A stretch of DNA of 64,000 nucleotides from AG25 sp035518815 (GTDB taxonomy: Bacteria; Gemmatimonadota; Gemmatimonadetes; Gemmatimonadales; GWC2-71-9). A model generated the notes under the pieces. The model saw nothing but the letters and a program-made list of their open reading frames with translations. It was not told where the DNA came from and did not search any database. The position numbers and the translations under genes are program-made. Positions 54,921-64,000 of this stretch are shown here, piece by piece (within the stretch, counting starts at the first letter, position 1; each line of letters starts with the position of its first letter). The stretch is taken from positions 1-64,000 of the forward strand of contig DATIXG010000074.1 of the NCBI GenBank assembly GCA_035518815.1, written 5' to 3'.

Positions 54921-57900
54921 CGGATCTGACCGACGTTGGTCGAGAAATTCACGAACAGGGTGACGCCGAGCTGCCCGGTTTTGTGGTTCGTCTGACGCTC
55001 GTCGTTCAGCTGGTACGCCATCTGGAACCCCGCGGTCAGAGAGGGAGGGAAAGCGGTATCGAGTGTAAGCTGTGCCTGCCGCTGCCTCGTGTCCACGTAC
55101 GGGACGCAGGTCATCTGCGCCGCCGTCTGAAGGCAGGTGGTGTTGGCGCTCGCGTGGTAGGTCGCGTTGGCGCGAATGGAGCCCTTGAGGCGCATGATCA
55201 CCGATGGCGGACGGAAAGAGAAGATCAGCGAGGCGTTCTCGACGCTGGCGCTCGTATGGAACAGGTTGCCGGCGTTGAGTGCATCGCTCGTGGTCTGCGA
55301 CAGGTCGTAGGATGTGGAGACGCCGCCCGGCCAGGTGAGCGTCACCGCCGGCCCGATCGCGGTCTCCGTGGTCTGGGTGCTCGAGACCGCGGCCCCTCCC
55401 CCGAACAGCGCCTGCGCGGCGTCCGTCTCGCGACGGCGGTAGGTCAGGCGGGCGGAGAGCCCCCGGATCACCCAGCGAGTCCCCGACGGGGTGAGATTCC
55501 ACGTCACGACCCCCGACGGCCATTCGACGTTGCTGGTCTGAAGCGGGACCTGCTCGCCCCCCCGGACCACCCAGGTGATGCCCCGCGTCCGCAGGTAGTT
55601 CGCCGTGAGCTTGAGACCGAGCACGAGGTCCAGGGCACCCGCCGCGTTGAGATTCAAGTTGTCCGACGCCGACCCGGCCAGGAGGTCCCCCTGCTTGCGG
55701 AAATCGTCGATCCCGCCGAGGGCCAACTGATAGCTCAACGGCGGCACGTCGGGCGCCCCGAAGTAGCTCGAGCTGTAGCCGCGGCCGTAGGACACGTCGA
55801 GGTTCGACAGGCGGCCCAGGAGTTGGGTCGCGGTGGCTTTCTCACCGAACACCCGCTGCCCGAGCCGGCGCACGTCGAGCTGGGCGCCTACGTTCGCTCG
55901 GCGCGAATTGCTGTAGGCCGTCGGGATGTGGAATCCGCCGGCGGTGTCGCCGATGTCGCGCACCGGGGCGGCGGCGTTGGGATCGCGGTTGAACGTGAAG
56001 ACCGTCGTGAGCGTGAACCGCGGCCGCAGCCAGTCGCTCACCCGGGGGGTGAGACCGAGGAACGTATTCATGGCCCGCTGGGTCTCGATGCCGGCGTTCA
56101 GCCCGAGGAACGTCTGGCTCTCCTGCTGCACCAGGCGTCCGCGCGTGGTCGTATCGCCGTAATCTCGCAGGTCGCGGCCCGAGCTGAGCGCGCCGCGGAG
56201 CTGCACGGCGGTCACGGGCAAGAAGTCCAGGCCCCCGGACGTGCGCCACACCTTGCTCTGAGACAACGCGGGGGCGAGCAGTGAATCGGTCGGCAGGGCA
56301 ATCGGCACGCCGTAGGTGAAGCGGGACCCATCCGCGCCCGCCAAGGTCGATTGCAGGCGGACGGCGCTGGGCGTGACGCGCACCCCCGCCAGCCTGATCG
56401 AACCTGGCAAGAGGGCGTAGTCGACCGAGCCGGCGTAGGAGGACGCCTTGGCGTACGTCAGATCGCTCCGCGTGCTGCCGTTCAGATACGAGCCGGACAA
56501 CGCGAACGGGTCGAGGATGTAGCGCATCAACGCCGAGTTCGAGCGCCGGGCATGACGCAGCGTCGCCGCGTAGCTCATGGCCGTGGACTGCGGCGTGCGC
56601 AAGGCCCCGCCGAGCGCCGCCGCCTGAATGTCGGTCCCGGACAGGTAGAACGGATCGCTCGCCGTCCGCGCATAGCGCACTGAGATCGGCAGCACCACGC
56701 CCCAGCGGTCGGGCAGGAAGCGCTGCATCTGGATCGTGCCCCCCATGCTGAGCCCGTTGTCGGTGGAGTAGCTCGGATCCTCCGCCAGCTGGCGGAACTG
56801 GTCGTCCTTGTGCGACACACTGAGCGCGAAGTCGCCGACGTCGGCCGCGATCAGCGTGAGGTCGAGCGCGGCCGCGGTCCCCGCGTCCTGGACGACGTCG
56901 CTCAGGCGGATGTCGTCCACCCACAGCTCCGCCTGATCGACAGTGGTGTGCGTGTCCACGCGCCAGATGCCCGCCGCGAGCTCCCGGACGGCGGCGAGAT
57001 TGGGCGGGCCGGTGGCGGGATCGCGCACGTGGATGACGTAGGGACCGTCGCACATCACGTAGGCGGAATCCGACGGGACGAGCACGCTGTCGGGGCAGCC
57101 GGGGTACACGTGTGGCAGCTCGCCTTTGAGCCACGCCTGTTCGACGCTCGCCCGGAGCGCGAGCCAGCGACTGAAATCCACCACGGCTTCCGGCTCCCAT
57201 GTCGTGACGTGCGCGGGCGCGTGATAGAAGTAGAAGTTGTCGGCGTCTTTCGCGACCTTGATGTAGAAGTGGAGGTCGCCCTCCTCCCACCCCGCCCCGC
57301 GGCCGCGCGCCCACACGCGCATACGGCGGTACTTGAGGAAGTTCTTGTCACCCACCGTGGTGAACTGCAGGAACGCCTCCGCGCGCTGCCCGCGCTCGAG
57401 CCCGCTGCCCAGCACGCGGAGCGAGCGCTCATTGATCTGCGTCGCCCCGATCTGGACGCCTGCGTCCACACGGGACGCCTCGTCGGTGACGCCGGGCGGT
57501 GGCGTGTAGCCGAGGTCCACGTTCTCCGTGCTCACGGTCGAGGCCACCACGTCGCCCGTGCCCGTCGCGTCGCTCCCGCTGATGCCGCGCAGCGGTGTGT
57601 CGGCGCGCTTGAGCCAGGTCGCGCCGACCAGGCGCACGCGGGAGAGGCCGAAGTACACCTGGGGGTCGGGTCGGCCCGCCGGGGCCGTGTGCGGCGCCAC
57701 GACCGTGATGCGCACGTCCTGCACCTGGCGCAGCGACGGCGTGCCCTGGACGAGCGTATCGGTCCGGAAGGGAATGCGGTAGAGGCGCCAGCCGGCGAAT
57801 CCGTCGGGATTGCCGAGGGAGTCCTTCGCTGGCGTCATGCCGCCGTCGCGGACGTAGTAGCGGTCGTCGCCGATCGCGAACACGTACCGCACGAAGCTCT

Positions 57901-60900
57901 CGGACGTTCGCACGCCCGCCGCCGAGTCCAGCTGGAAGTCGCCGTCCCCATCCTCGGTGTCGATCGCGTCGTTGTGGCGCCCGCACCGGGAGCGCAGGTC
58001 GCCGAATCCGTAGTGCGCGATCGTGCCGTTCACCGATGCGCTGCACAGCGGCAGCGTGTCGACCAGGGCGCCGGTGGTCGCATTCCAGATCCCGTCCACC
58101 ACGCGATCGGTCAGGATGCCCTCATCGTTGATGGCGGCATTCCAGGAGCGCGTGAGCAGGTCGGACTCGGTATCGAGCCGCCCCACACCGGCACGATGGT
58201 AACCGCCGTACGTCGTGTCTCCCCCGGTGACCGTGAGGGTCTCCGGCACGAACGCCGTGGCGTCCTCGAAGACCGAGCCGAAGTCGATCAGCAGCGCGGT
58301 CTGGTTGGCCTTCGCGGTGCGGTGGCTGTCTTCCCACACCCACAGCTCGAGGTACTCGACGCGGGAGAGATCGATGCCCGTCGGCGCGAGCACCTGCGAG
58401 ATGGAGCGCCAGCGCGGGCCGTCCTGATGCGGCCGGACCCAGTTGGGCAGGCCCGTCGTCGCGTTCGCGAGTCCGAGCACCGTATCGGGCTTGAGCATGA
58501 TCCACAGCGCGGGCTCTTCCGACTGGGCCTGCCCCACGGTGCGGATCGTCGGATCGATCTGTTGCGCGGAGAACTGGACAGGCGAGCCGTCCCGATTGTA
58601 CGGCACGCTCTGCCAGGTGAGCGCCGCGGCGTTGACGGTGTCGAAGGGCACGCCGCTGAATCCGTACGGCTCCGCGCCGCGCGTCGTGGTCGGAAGGCTG
58701 CCCCAGTGCCAGGCCGCGTCGTCCAGCGTGAGAAAGCGGCCGGACTCGCCCTCGAAGTCCTCGACCGTCGCCTCGCCGAGCGGATTGGGCCGGGGGCGCG
58801 ACCGGGCGACCTCCGCGGAGACGTTGAGAAACGACGGCGCCTGGGTGTGGAGGCCCGGCAGCGCGTCGAGCGCCCGAGTGACCCAGTCGGGCTTGAAGTG
58901 CAGCTCGGTGGAGATGCCCCCGATGAAATTCGACGAGGGCTCGGAGCCGAGCGGGGGCCGCGTGAACGCGCTCTGCTGCCGCTGGAACAGGCCCGTGAGG
59001 TTCACTTCGCCGCGTTCGCCCAGATCGTAGCGCGCGGCAAGTCCGTAGATGGATGTGGGGGCGACGGCGAATGCCGCGCGCTCCTCGAACCGAGCCTGGA
59101 CCTGGGTCGCGCCGCCGGTGAACAGCGAATCGGGATTCCTGAACAACACCGTGCCGGTCGCGTAGTCGATGGTGTAGTCATCGCCGCGCGCGAGCTGCCG
59201 GCCGCCGACCGTGATGCGCTCGCTTCCCTCGCGGATCTGAAAGCTGTTCAGCGACAGCGAGCCCCGGTCCCCTTCGAGCGACGCGCTGGCGTGCAGGACC
59301 AGGGAGAAGATGGCGGGTGAACCCTGCGTGAGCAGCAGCACGCGCGGGGTCCGGTACAGCGAATCGTTCCGCTCGCCGGCCGCGAGCTTCGTGGAGTCGG
59401 CGAACGGCGTGAGGTGCGGAAAAATGATGAAATAGTCCCGCACGGGCGATCCCTGATCCGGGTCGCGCGCGCGGGGAAACAGGCGATTGTATTCGTCGAA
59501 CTTGGTCGGGTCGGACGGCAGCGCGAGTCCCAGACGCGCGAGATAGGTCTCGCCGGTGGTGAGCGTCTTCTCGCGCTGGTTCACGGTCAACGTCAGCCGG
59601 ACCGTTTCGCGCGTGATCTCGGCGCCCCCCACCCGATATGCGCTGCGAATCTCGAACCGAAACGACGGCGCGGCGGCGGTGAGCGCAGGCCGTGGATCGT
59701 ACACGAGGCGCAGGGTGTCGACCACCGTCGGATTGGGATTCGCGACGATCGGATACGTACCGACGCACGGGCTGCCAATCCCGCACCCCTCCTGGCCAAC
59801 CGGGACGTACGACACGGCCAGGTAGTCGCTCTGATCGAGCCGCGTGGCGAGTGCGAACCATTCGCCGCTCGGGTCGACGTAGTAGTCCTTCCCTTCCTGG
59901 AGCACCTCCCACTGGAAGGGTCCGGCGCGCTGCGCGGTGCAGTCCACGGCGAGCACGGTACCCGCGCCGCAGGCGACCGCGCGGACGCCGCCGATGTTCT
60001 GGTTGATGACCGAGGTGGGCGACGTGGCGCGCAGGCGATATACGCGGAGGCTGCCGACGCGTACGTTGGTAGGGAGCGCGGCGGGATCGAGGTTCAACAC
60101 GTCCACCGCGGGGTATCCGGGCACGAGCGCGGGGTCCACCGTGAAGAAGAAGCGTCCCGGCTCGTACTCCGCGTCGCGGGCCACGCGGTCCACCGGCTCG
60201 GTCGTCGTCTGTCCGATGGTGAACGTGCGGTCCTGCACCACGCTGCCTTTCTGCTCCGCGTAGATGCCGCGCAGCTCGAGCGCCCCGATCTGCGCGACGG
60301 CCTGCACGCCGAAGTTGTTGGCCGGGATCGCGGCCGAGATGAAGCGCGAGCGCGGCATCTGGAACGTCACGTTGCCGGCCTCGACGCGGCGCAACACCTC
60401 GTCCTCGAGGCCTTCGTACCACACCTGGATGTTGTTGTTGGCGTCGAACTCGCGCTGGCTGTCGAAGTCGACGTTCACATGGAGCCGCTGGGCCACGGTG
60501 CCACCCGTGCGGATGGCGTACTGCGGCGTCGGCGTGATGGTCGGAAACCCGGGACTGCACCCCGAGAGCGCCTGCAGCTCGTCCAGTGACGAGCAGCGGA
60601 GGTTGCGGAACTGATCGGCCTTGAGCTCGAAGCGGAGATTGAGCTGCATGCCGATATCGGCATAGGGTCCGAGCAACCCGCGATGCGTCGCGGGAGGGGG
60701 CGTTGGGGGGGCGGCCCCGGCCGATTCCGCCGCCGCGCGGGCGGCGAGCGCGGCGAGAACGGCCGCGGACGCGAGGGCGCCGGTTTGAAACGACAGCGAC
60801 GCGCGCACGCGCGCTTCCCACGCGGCTGCGGCGAGCTCGGGCGACGTCCGCGGCCCGAGGCGGCCGCCGGGCTCGAGCGCGGCGATGACGGGGACGGCAA

Positions 60901-61015
60901 TGGGCGCCGCGTGAAATGAGGCAACGAACTGGGGCGCCGCGGCTTGATCCTGAGCATGGGCGAGGGGTACGACGACCGACAGGGCGAGAAGACCGGCCAG
61001 GGTGGGGCGCCGCAT
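54917..61015 (-). CDS. SprA/Sov-like giant outer-membrane protein
   Basis: 2032 residues. Signal peptide ('LAGLLALSVVVPLAHA'), then long beta-rich regions. SprA-family hallmarks: 'AIPANNFGVQAVAQIGALEL' followed by 'RGIYAEQKGS', and the 'VEDFEGESGRFLTLDDA' motif that in SprA precedes the Trp-rich loop. C-terminal third is typical outer-membrane beta-barrel, ending in 'GVTLFVNFSTNVGQIR'. In Bacteroidota, SprA/Sov forms the 36-strand translocon of the type IX secretion system. Whether this homologue secretes proteins here is unknown; no other T9SS gene is in the window. ATG at 61015 follows AAGGG; the open frame continues to 61441 only through antisense lptF. Confidence 0.85.
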   Translation of the reverse strand: MRRPTLAGLLALSVVVPLAHAQDQAAAPQFVASFHAAPIAVPVIAALEPGGRLGPRTSPELAAAAWEARVRASLSFQTGALASAAVLAALAARAAAESAGAAPPTPPPATHRGLLGPYADIGMQLNLRFELKADQFRNLRCSSLDELQALSGCSPGFPTITPTPQYAIRTGGTVAQRLHVNVDFDSQREFDANNNIQVWYEGLEDEVLRRVEAGNVTFQMPRSRFISAAIPANNFGVQAVAQIGALELRGIYAEQKGSVVQDRTFTIGQTTTEPVDRVARDAEYEPGRFFFTVDPALVPGYPAVDVLNLDPAALPTNVRVGSLRVYRLRATSPTSVINQNIGGVRAVACGAGTVLAVDCTAQRAGPFQWEVLQEGKDYYVDPSGEWFALATRLDQSDYLAVSYVPVGQEGCGIGSPCVGTYPIVANPNPTVVDTLRLVYDPRPALTAAAPSFRFEIRSAYRVGGAEITRETVRLTLTVNQREKTLTTGETYLARLGLALPSDPTKFDEYNRLFPRARDPDQGSPVRDYFIIFPHLTPFADSTKLAAGERNDSLYRTPRVLLLTQGSPAIFSLVLHASASLEGDRGSLSLNSFQIREGSERITVGGRQLARGDDYTIDYATGTVLFRNPDSLFTGGATQVQARFEERAAFAVAPTSIYGLAARYDLGERGEVNLTGLFQRQQSAFTRPPLGSEPSSNFIGGISTELHFKPDWVTRALDALPGLHTQAPSFLNVSAEVARSRPRPNPLGEATVEDFEGESGRFLTLDDAAWHWGSLPTTTRGAEPYGFSGVPFDTVNAAALTWQSVPYNRDGSPVQFSAQQIDPTIRTVGQAQSEEPALWIMLKPDTVLGLANATTGLPNWVRPHQDGPRWRSISQVLAPTGIDLSRVEYLELWVWEDSHRTAKANQTALLIDFGSVFEDATAFVPETLTVTGGDTTYGGYHRAGVGRLDTESDLLTRSWNAAINDEGILTDRVVDGIWNATTGALVDTLPLCSASVNGTIAHYGFGDLRSRCGRHNDAIDTEDGDGDFQLDSAAGVRTSESFVRYVFAIGDDRYYVRDGGMTPAKDSLGNPDGFAGWRLYRIPFRTDTLVQGTPSLRQVQDVRITVVAPHTAPAGRPDPQVYFGLSRVRLVGATWLKRADTPLRGISGSDATGTGDVVASTVSTENVDLGYTPPPGVTDEASRVDAGVQIGATQINERSLRVLGSGLERGQRAEAFLQFTTVGDKNFLKYRRMRVWARGRGAGWEEGDLHFYIKVAKDADNFYFYHAPAHVTTWEPEAVVDFSRWLALRASVEQAWLKGELPHVYPGCPDSVLVPSDSAYVMCDGPYVIHVRDPATGPPNLAAVRELAAGIWRVDTHTTVDQAELWVDDIRLSDVVQDAGTAAALDLTLIAADVGDFALSVSHKDDQFRQLAEDPSYSTDNGLSMGGTIQMQRFLPDRWGVVLPISVRYARTASDPFYLSGTDIQAAALGGALRTPQSTAMSYAATLRHARRSNSALMRYILDPFALSGSYLNGSTRSDLTYAKASSYAGSVDYALLPGSIRLAGVRVTPSAVRLQSTLAGADGSRFTYGVPIALPTDSLLAPALSQSKVWRTSGGLDFLPVTAVQLRGALSSGRDLRDYGDTTTRGRLVQQESQTFLGLNAGIETQRAMNTFLGLTPRVSDWLRPRFTLTTVFTFNRDPNAAAPVRDIGDTAGGFHIPTAYSNSRRANVGAQLDVRRLGQRVFGEKATATQLLGRLSNLDVSYGRGYSSSYFGAPDVPPLSYQLALGGIDDFRKQGDLLAGSASDNLNLNAAGALDLVLGLKLTANYLRTRGITWVVRGGEQVPLQTSNVEWPSGVVTWNLTPSGTRWVIRGLSARLTYRRRETDAAQALFGGGAAVSSTQTTETAIGPAVTLTWPGGVSTSYDLSQTTSDALNAGNLFHTSASVENASLIFSFRPPSVIMRLKGSIRANATYHASANTTCLQTAAQMTCVPYVDTRQRQAQLTLDTAFPPSLTAGFQMAYQLNDERQTNHKTGQLGVTLFVNFSTNVGQIR

Positions 61016-61045
61016 CCCTTGTAGAGGCGTGGAGGTGCGAATATA

Positions 61046-62611
61046 ATGGCGCGACCGACCGTGCGCATCCTCAATCGCTACCTGCTGCGCCAGCATGTCG
61101 CTCCGCTCGCGTTCGCACTCGCTGCACTCACGTTCTTTCTCCTCATCCAGCAAGTCGCGAAGCAGCTCGGCAACCTCGTCGGGAAGGGCTTGCCGTGGGG
61201 CGTCATCATTCAGGTGTTCGCGCTCTCGATCCCGTTCATCGTGGCGACGACGCTGCCCATGGCCGTCCTCGTCGCCGTGCTGTACGCGTTCACGCGCCTC
61301 GCGACCGATAACGAGATCACCGCCATGAAAGCCGGCGGCGTCAGCATCTGGCAGCTGCTCCATCCCGTGCTGAGTGGAGCGCTCGCCGTGGCGCTCGTCG
61401 CCTTCGTCTGGAACGACCAGGTGCTCCCCCGGTCCAATCATGAGCTGCGGATGCTGCTCATGGATATCCAGCGCAAGAAGCCGTCATTCAGCCTCAAGGA
61501 ACAGGTCATCAACGAGGTCGTGGCAGGCCAGTTTTTTCTGCGCGCGGCACGAATCGACCCTGCGTCGAACAAGCTCAAGGATGTGACGATTTACGACCTG
61601 GGGGACGCCGAGCGACGACGGTTCATCAGCGCCGACAGCGGGCAGATGGCTTATACCCCCGGGGGGCAGGACTTATACCTCACGCTGCGCGACGGCGACA
61701 TCCGTGAAGTGAAGCGCAGCGACCCCAGCCAATTCAATCGAACGTTTTTTCAGACGAACCGCATCCGGGTCGCCGGCGTCGGTAACACGCTGGAACGGAC
61801 GGAGAACGACTCCTACCGCTCCGACCGCGAAATGGGCTCGTGCGAAATGCTGGGCATCGTCCGCGACACGAGGCGCGACGTGGCCGACGCGATGCAGGAG
61901 GGCCGTCGCGCGGTGCAGAGCGATCTGCGGCACCTGGCGGGCCTCGGGGCGCTGCCCGTGCCCCCTACGGTGAAGGCGCCGGCGGACTCGACGCCCGTGG
62001 GCGTCTACTGTCGCGTGCTCGCCTGGGTGGCGGGGTGGCTCAAACCCGCCACGGCGGCCGCGCAGACACCCGGCCGGCGCGCGGCGCGTCCCGCGCATCC
62101 TGCGCGTCCACCACTCCCACCGCCGCCGGCCCGCGTCCCGCTCGTCCAGAATCCCGTGCCGGGCCAACGCCCCCCGGCGGTCCTCAGCCCGGTATTGAGT
62201 GACGCAGCCGTCTCCGCGGCGCGGGTGCGCACCGATATCGCACTCGATCGCGAGGCGCGACTCACGGTCGAGATCCACAAGAAGTTCGCGCTCGCGGCGG
62301 CGTGCGTCGTGTTCGCGTTGCTGGGCGTACCGGTGGCGATTCACTTCCCGCGAGGCGGCATCGGACTGGTGATCGGCGTGAGCCTGGTGGTCTTCACGAT
62401 CTACTACATCGGGTTGATCGGCGGCGAGGAGCTGGGCGACCACCGTGTGGTCTCTCCGGTGCTCGCCATGTGGGCCGCCAACGGGCTGTTCACGCTCCTC
62501 GCGCTCATCGGCTTCGTGCTCGCCCGCCGGCCCGCGCACAGCATCTCCGGCGCGAACTGGGCGGACATCGGAAGCGTGCTGCTCGGACCGCTGGCACGGC
62601 GGCGGCGGTGA
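61046..62611 (+). CDS. lptF: LptF/LptG-family LPS export permease, first subunit
   Basis: 521 residues. YjgP/YjgQ fold: membrane segments at about 15-120 and 430-505, with a large periplasmic beta-jellyroll between. It forms the inner-membrane LptFG pair moving lipopolysaccharide with LptB and LptC. The family is usually about 360-400 residues; the extra length is a Pro/Ala/Arg-rich insertion (about 290-410) in the periplasmic part, including 'RPPLPPPPARVPL'. ATG at 61046 has GGAGG 10 nt upstream. It diverges from SprA with only 30 nt between starts. Confidence 0.88.
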   Translation: MARPTVRILNRYLLRQHVAPLAFALAALTFFLLIQQVAKQLGNLVGKGLPWGVIIQVFALSIPFIVATTLPMAVLVAVLYAFTRLATDNEITAMKAGGVSIWQLLHPVLSGALAVALVAFVWNDQVLPRSNHELRMLLMDIQRKKPSFSLKEQVINEVVAGQFFLRAARIDPASNKLKDVTIYDLGDAERRRFISADSGQMAYTPGGQDLYLTLRDGDIREVKRSDPSQFNRTFFQTNRIRVAGVGNTLERTENDSYRSDREMGSCEMLGIVRDTRRDVADAMQEGRRAVQSDLRHLAGLGALPVPPTVKAPADSTPVGVYCRVLAWVAGWLKPATAAAQTPGRRAARPAHPARPPLPPPPARVPLVQNPVPGQRPPAVLSPVLSDAAVSAARVRTDIALDREARLTVEIHKKFALAAACVVFALLGVPVAIHFPRGGIGLVIGVSLVVFTIYYIGLIGGEELGDHRVVSPVLAMWAANGLFTLLALIGFVLARRPAHSISGANWADIGSVLLGPLARRRR

Positions 62612-63693
62612 AGACCCTCGACCGCTACCTCCTGCGCGAGTGGCTCAGGATCGTCCTCCTGGCGGAGATCGGCTTTCCACTCGTCGTGATCATCATCGAC
62701 CTGACGGACAAGCTCGGCTCCTACCGCGCCCGCGGACTCACGCGGGGAGCCGTGGCCTTGTCGTACGTCTATTACCTGCCGGAAGTGATGTTCCTCGTGC
62801 TTCCCGCCGCGGTCCTGTTTGCGACCGTCTTCACGGTCGGCCCCATGGCTCGCCACTCCGAGCTGACGGCAGCCAAGGCGTCCGGTCTTTCGTTCCACCG
62901 CGTGATTCGTCCTCTGCTCCTGGCCGCCGGAGGGGCCGTGCTGTTCGGCATCGTCGTGGGCGAGCTCGCGCCCGTGGGCACGCTGCGCCGCGCGGAGCTC
63001 TTGGGACAGCGGCCCGTGCGCTCGAGCGGCGCCACCCGCTCGAACTTCGTGTACCGTGCTGACGGGGGTTGGGTCTACGCGGTCCGGATCCTCGAGACGG
63101 GATCGGGAACCATGCGGGACATCATCATGGAGCAGTCCGGCAAGGGACCTGACTATCCGACGATCGAGATCGCGGCGGCACGCGCGAGCTATCAGCCCAA
63201 GGGACCGCACCGTGGCTGGACCCTGCTCCAGGGCACCGTCCGCTACCTGGAGGGTGGCGACAAAGAGACGGCATTCACGTTCGACACCCTCACGGTGCGC
63301 GCGCTGCGGGAGCGGCCGATCGACCTGCTCGCCGAGCCCAAGGCCCCCGAGGAAATGCGGTCGGCGGAGCTGGGCCGCTACATCGACGCGCTCGCGCGCA
63401 GTGGCTCCGATACGAAGAAGCTGCGCGTGGAGCGCGCGCTGAAGCTCGCTGTGCCATTTACCTGCATTGTCGTCGCGCTGTTCGGCGCGCCACTCGCCGT
63501 CTCCGGGCCGCGGGCCGGCACCGCCTGGGGCGTGGCCGTGAGCCTCGGCACCACGTTCGTTTTCCTCTTGCTGGTGCAGCTCACCAAGGCCGTCGGGGCC
63601 GGGGGCGTGCTGCCACCCGTGTTCGCGGCCTGGCTGCCCAATCTGGCCTTCGGGGGAGCGGCAGTGTGGTTATTGAGGAAGGCGAGGACGTAG
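62608..63693 (+). CDS. lptG: LptF/LptG-family LPS export permease, second subunit
   Basis: 361 residues, normal length. 'TLDRYLLREWLRIVLLAEI' is the typical N-terminus, followed by membrane helices, a periplasmic jellyroll and C-terminal helices ('LAVPFTCIVVALFGAPLAV'). Partner of the upstream gene. GTG at 62608 overlaps its stop (GTGA). A repeat-rich hairpin follows. Confidence 0.9.
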   Translation: MKTLDRYLLREWLRIVLLAEIGFPLVVIIIDLTDKLGSYRARGLTRGAVALSYVYYLPEVMFLVLPAAVLFATVFTVGPMARHSELTAAKASGLSFHRVIRPLLLAAGGAVLFGIVVGELAPVGTLRRAELLGQRPVRSSGATRSNFVYRADGGWVYAVRILETGSGTMRDIIMEQSGKGPDYPTIEIAAARASYQPKGPHRGWTLLQGTVRYLEGGDKETAFTFDTLTVRALRERPIDLLAEPKAPEEMRSAELGRYIDALARSGSDTKKLRVERALKLAVPFTCIVVALFGAPLAVSGPRAGTAWGVAVSLGTTFVFLLLVQLTKAVGAGGVLPPVFAAWLPNLAFGGAAVWLLRKART

Positions 63694-63700
63694 ACGGTAA

Positions 63701-63773
63701 GGGGCGGTAGGGGACGGTAAGGGGCGGTAAGGGGCGGTACGGCAACGTGGCTGCTAGCGCCTCTTACCGCCCC
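63701..63773. terminator. Repeat-derived bidirectional hairpin
   Basis: The unit GGGGCGGTAA and near-copies recur between about 63701 and 63740. The last copies (63721-63736) pair with CGCCTCTTACCGCCCC (63758-63773) as a 16-bp stem with one G-T wobble. It sits between convergent genes and covers the permease stop, so it could end transcription from both sides. Confidence 0.55.
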
Positions 63774-64000
63774 CGCCCGCCTGTTGCCGCCCAGCCGTAG
63801 TACACAGGCACCCCGAGCGCAATCCCGCCAAAGGCCAGCCCCGTCGCACCCGGATGCTCTCGCAGCGCATTCACGAGGATGACGAGGGACGCGAGCACGA
63901 AGACGAGGGGCACCACCGGGTAGCCCCACACGTGCACGGGCCGAGGGGCGTCGGGCCGGCGCCGGCGCAGCACGAATACCGCCGCGGCAGCGAGCGCGTA
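63764..64000 (-). CDS. APC-family amino-acid permease, C-terminal end (partial)
   Basis: 78 residues of a gene that continues past the right edge. 'RRRRPDAPRPVHVWGYPVVP' followed by a hydrophobic helix ('LVFVLASLVILVNAL') and 'GLAFGGIALGVPVYYGW' match the last two membrane segments of APC-superfamily amino-acid permeases, where 'RPYR.WGYP..P' is conserved. Substrate cannot be judged. TAA stop at 63764. Confidence 0.75.
   Translation of the reverse strand, partial: YALAAAAVFVLRRRRPDAPRPVHVWGYPVVPLVFVLASLVILVNALREHPGATGLAFGGIALGVPVYYGWAATGGRGR

Noticed and set aside
56810..59320. Long plus-strand open frame opposite the SprA-like gene
   Set aside because: Antisense shadow; no family motif, and the minus strand has clear SprA signatures.
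61042..61047. TATAAT just before and into the lptF start codon
   Set aside because: It would place the transcription start inside the gene; the ribosome-binding site GGAGG at 61031-61035 and lptF start point to a promoter further upstream.
61016..61441. In-frame N-terminal extension of the SprA-like protein
   Set aside because: It only runs antisense through lptF and lacks a signal peptide; the ATG at 61015 is followed directly by a good signal sequence.

Overview
The window is high-GC bacterial chromosome. The gene set (HslUV protease, TrmFO, chorismate-branch enzymes, a complete type IVa pilus assembly set, LptF/LptG and a SprA-like giant outer-membrane protein) suggests a Gram-negative member of the FCB group. 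Gemmatimonadota is my best guess, from the high GC combined with a SprA-type protein. No rRNA or tRNA gene was seen, so the placement is an inference.

Layout: (1) 1-3.6 kb is visibly less GC-rich and holds the end of a TPR protein, an HD-GYP c-di-GMP phosphodiesterase and a receiver-plus-HTH regulator. (2) 3.7-8.1 kb is a signalling operon: a frameshifted MoaB/MogA gene, a sigma-54 activator with a degenerate receiver, a ferredoxin/[FeFe]-hydrogenase-like/GGDEF fusion and a conserved unknown. (3) 8.1-18.8 kb is housekeeping: aroC-aroK, topA-trmFO-xerC-hslV-hslU, argF-gcvT. (4) 18.8-26.2 kb is pilMNOPQ plus a secreted Ig-like protein. (5) 26.3-32.8 kb holds two sets of minor pilins. (6) 32.9-36.7 kb holds a PilS/PilR-type pair and two nearly identical major pilin genes, each with a sigma-54 promoter and a strong terminator, in a 699-bp tandem duplication. 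(7) 36.8-46.5 kb is an overlapping gene series running from a second PilR-like activator into a polyprenyl-phosphate-sugar synthase-like GT2 and five GT-C membrane proteins, four of them TMTC-like paralogues. (8) 46.6-53.9 kb holds a PilS-type kinase, ribosomal protein Thx, a zinc-ribbon/TPR-like protein, pilB-pilT-pilC and a ComEA-like protein. (9) 54.0-61.0 kb holds a SprA-like outer-membrane protein overlapped by an M28 glutaminyl-cyclase-like lipoprotein. (10) 61.0-64.0 kb holds lptF-lptG and the end of an amino-acid permease.

The unifying theme is surface motility and the cell envelope. Nearly all pilus genes are here with two two-component systems, c-di-GMP genes and a glycosyltransferase array. 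The most interesting proposal is that the TMTC-like array, translationally linked to a PilR-like activator and lying beside the sigma-54-driven pilins, is an O-glycosylation system for pilin or other surface proteins. Two further items stand out: the hydrogenase-like diguanylate cyclase sensor, and the SprA/glutaminyl-cyclase gene pair.
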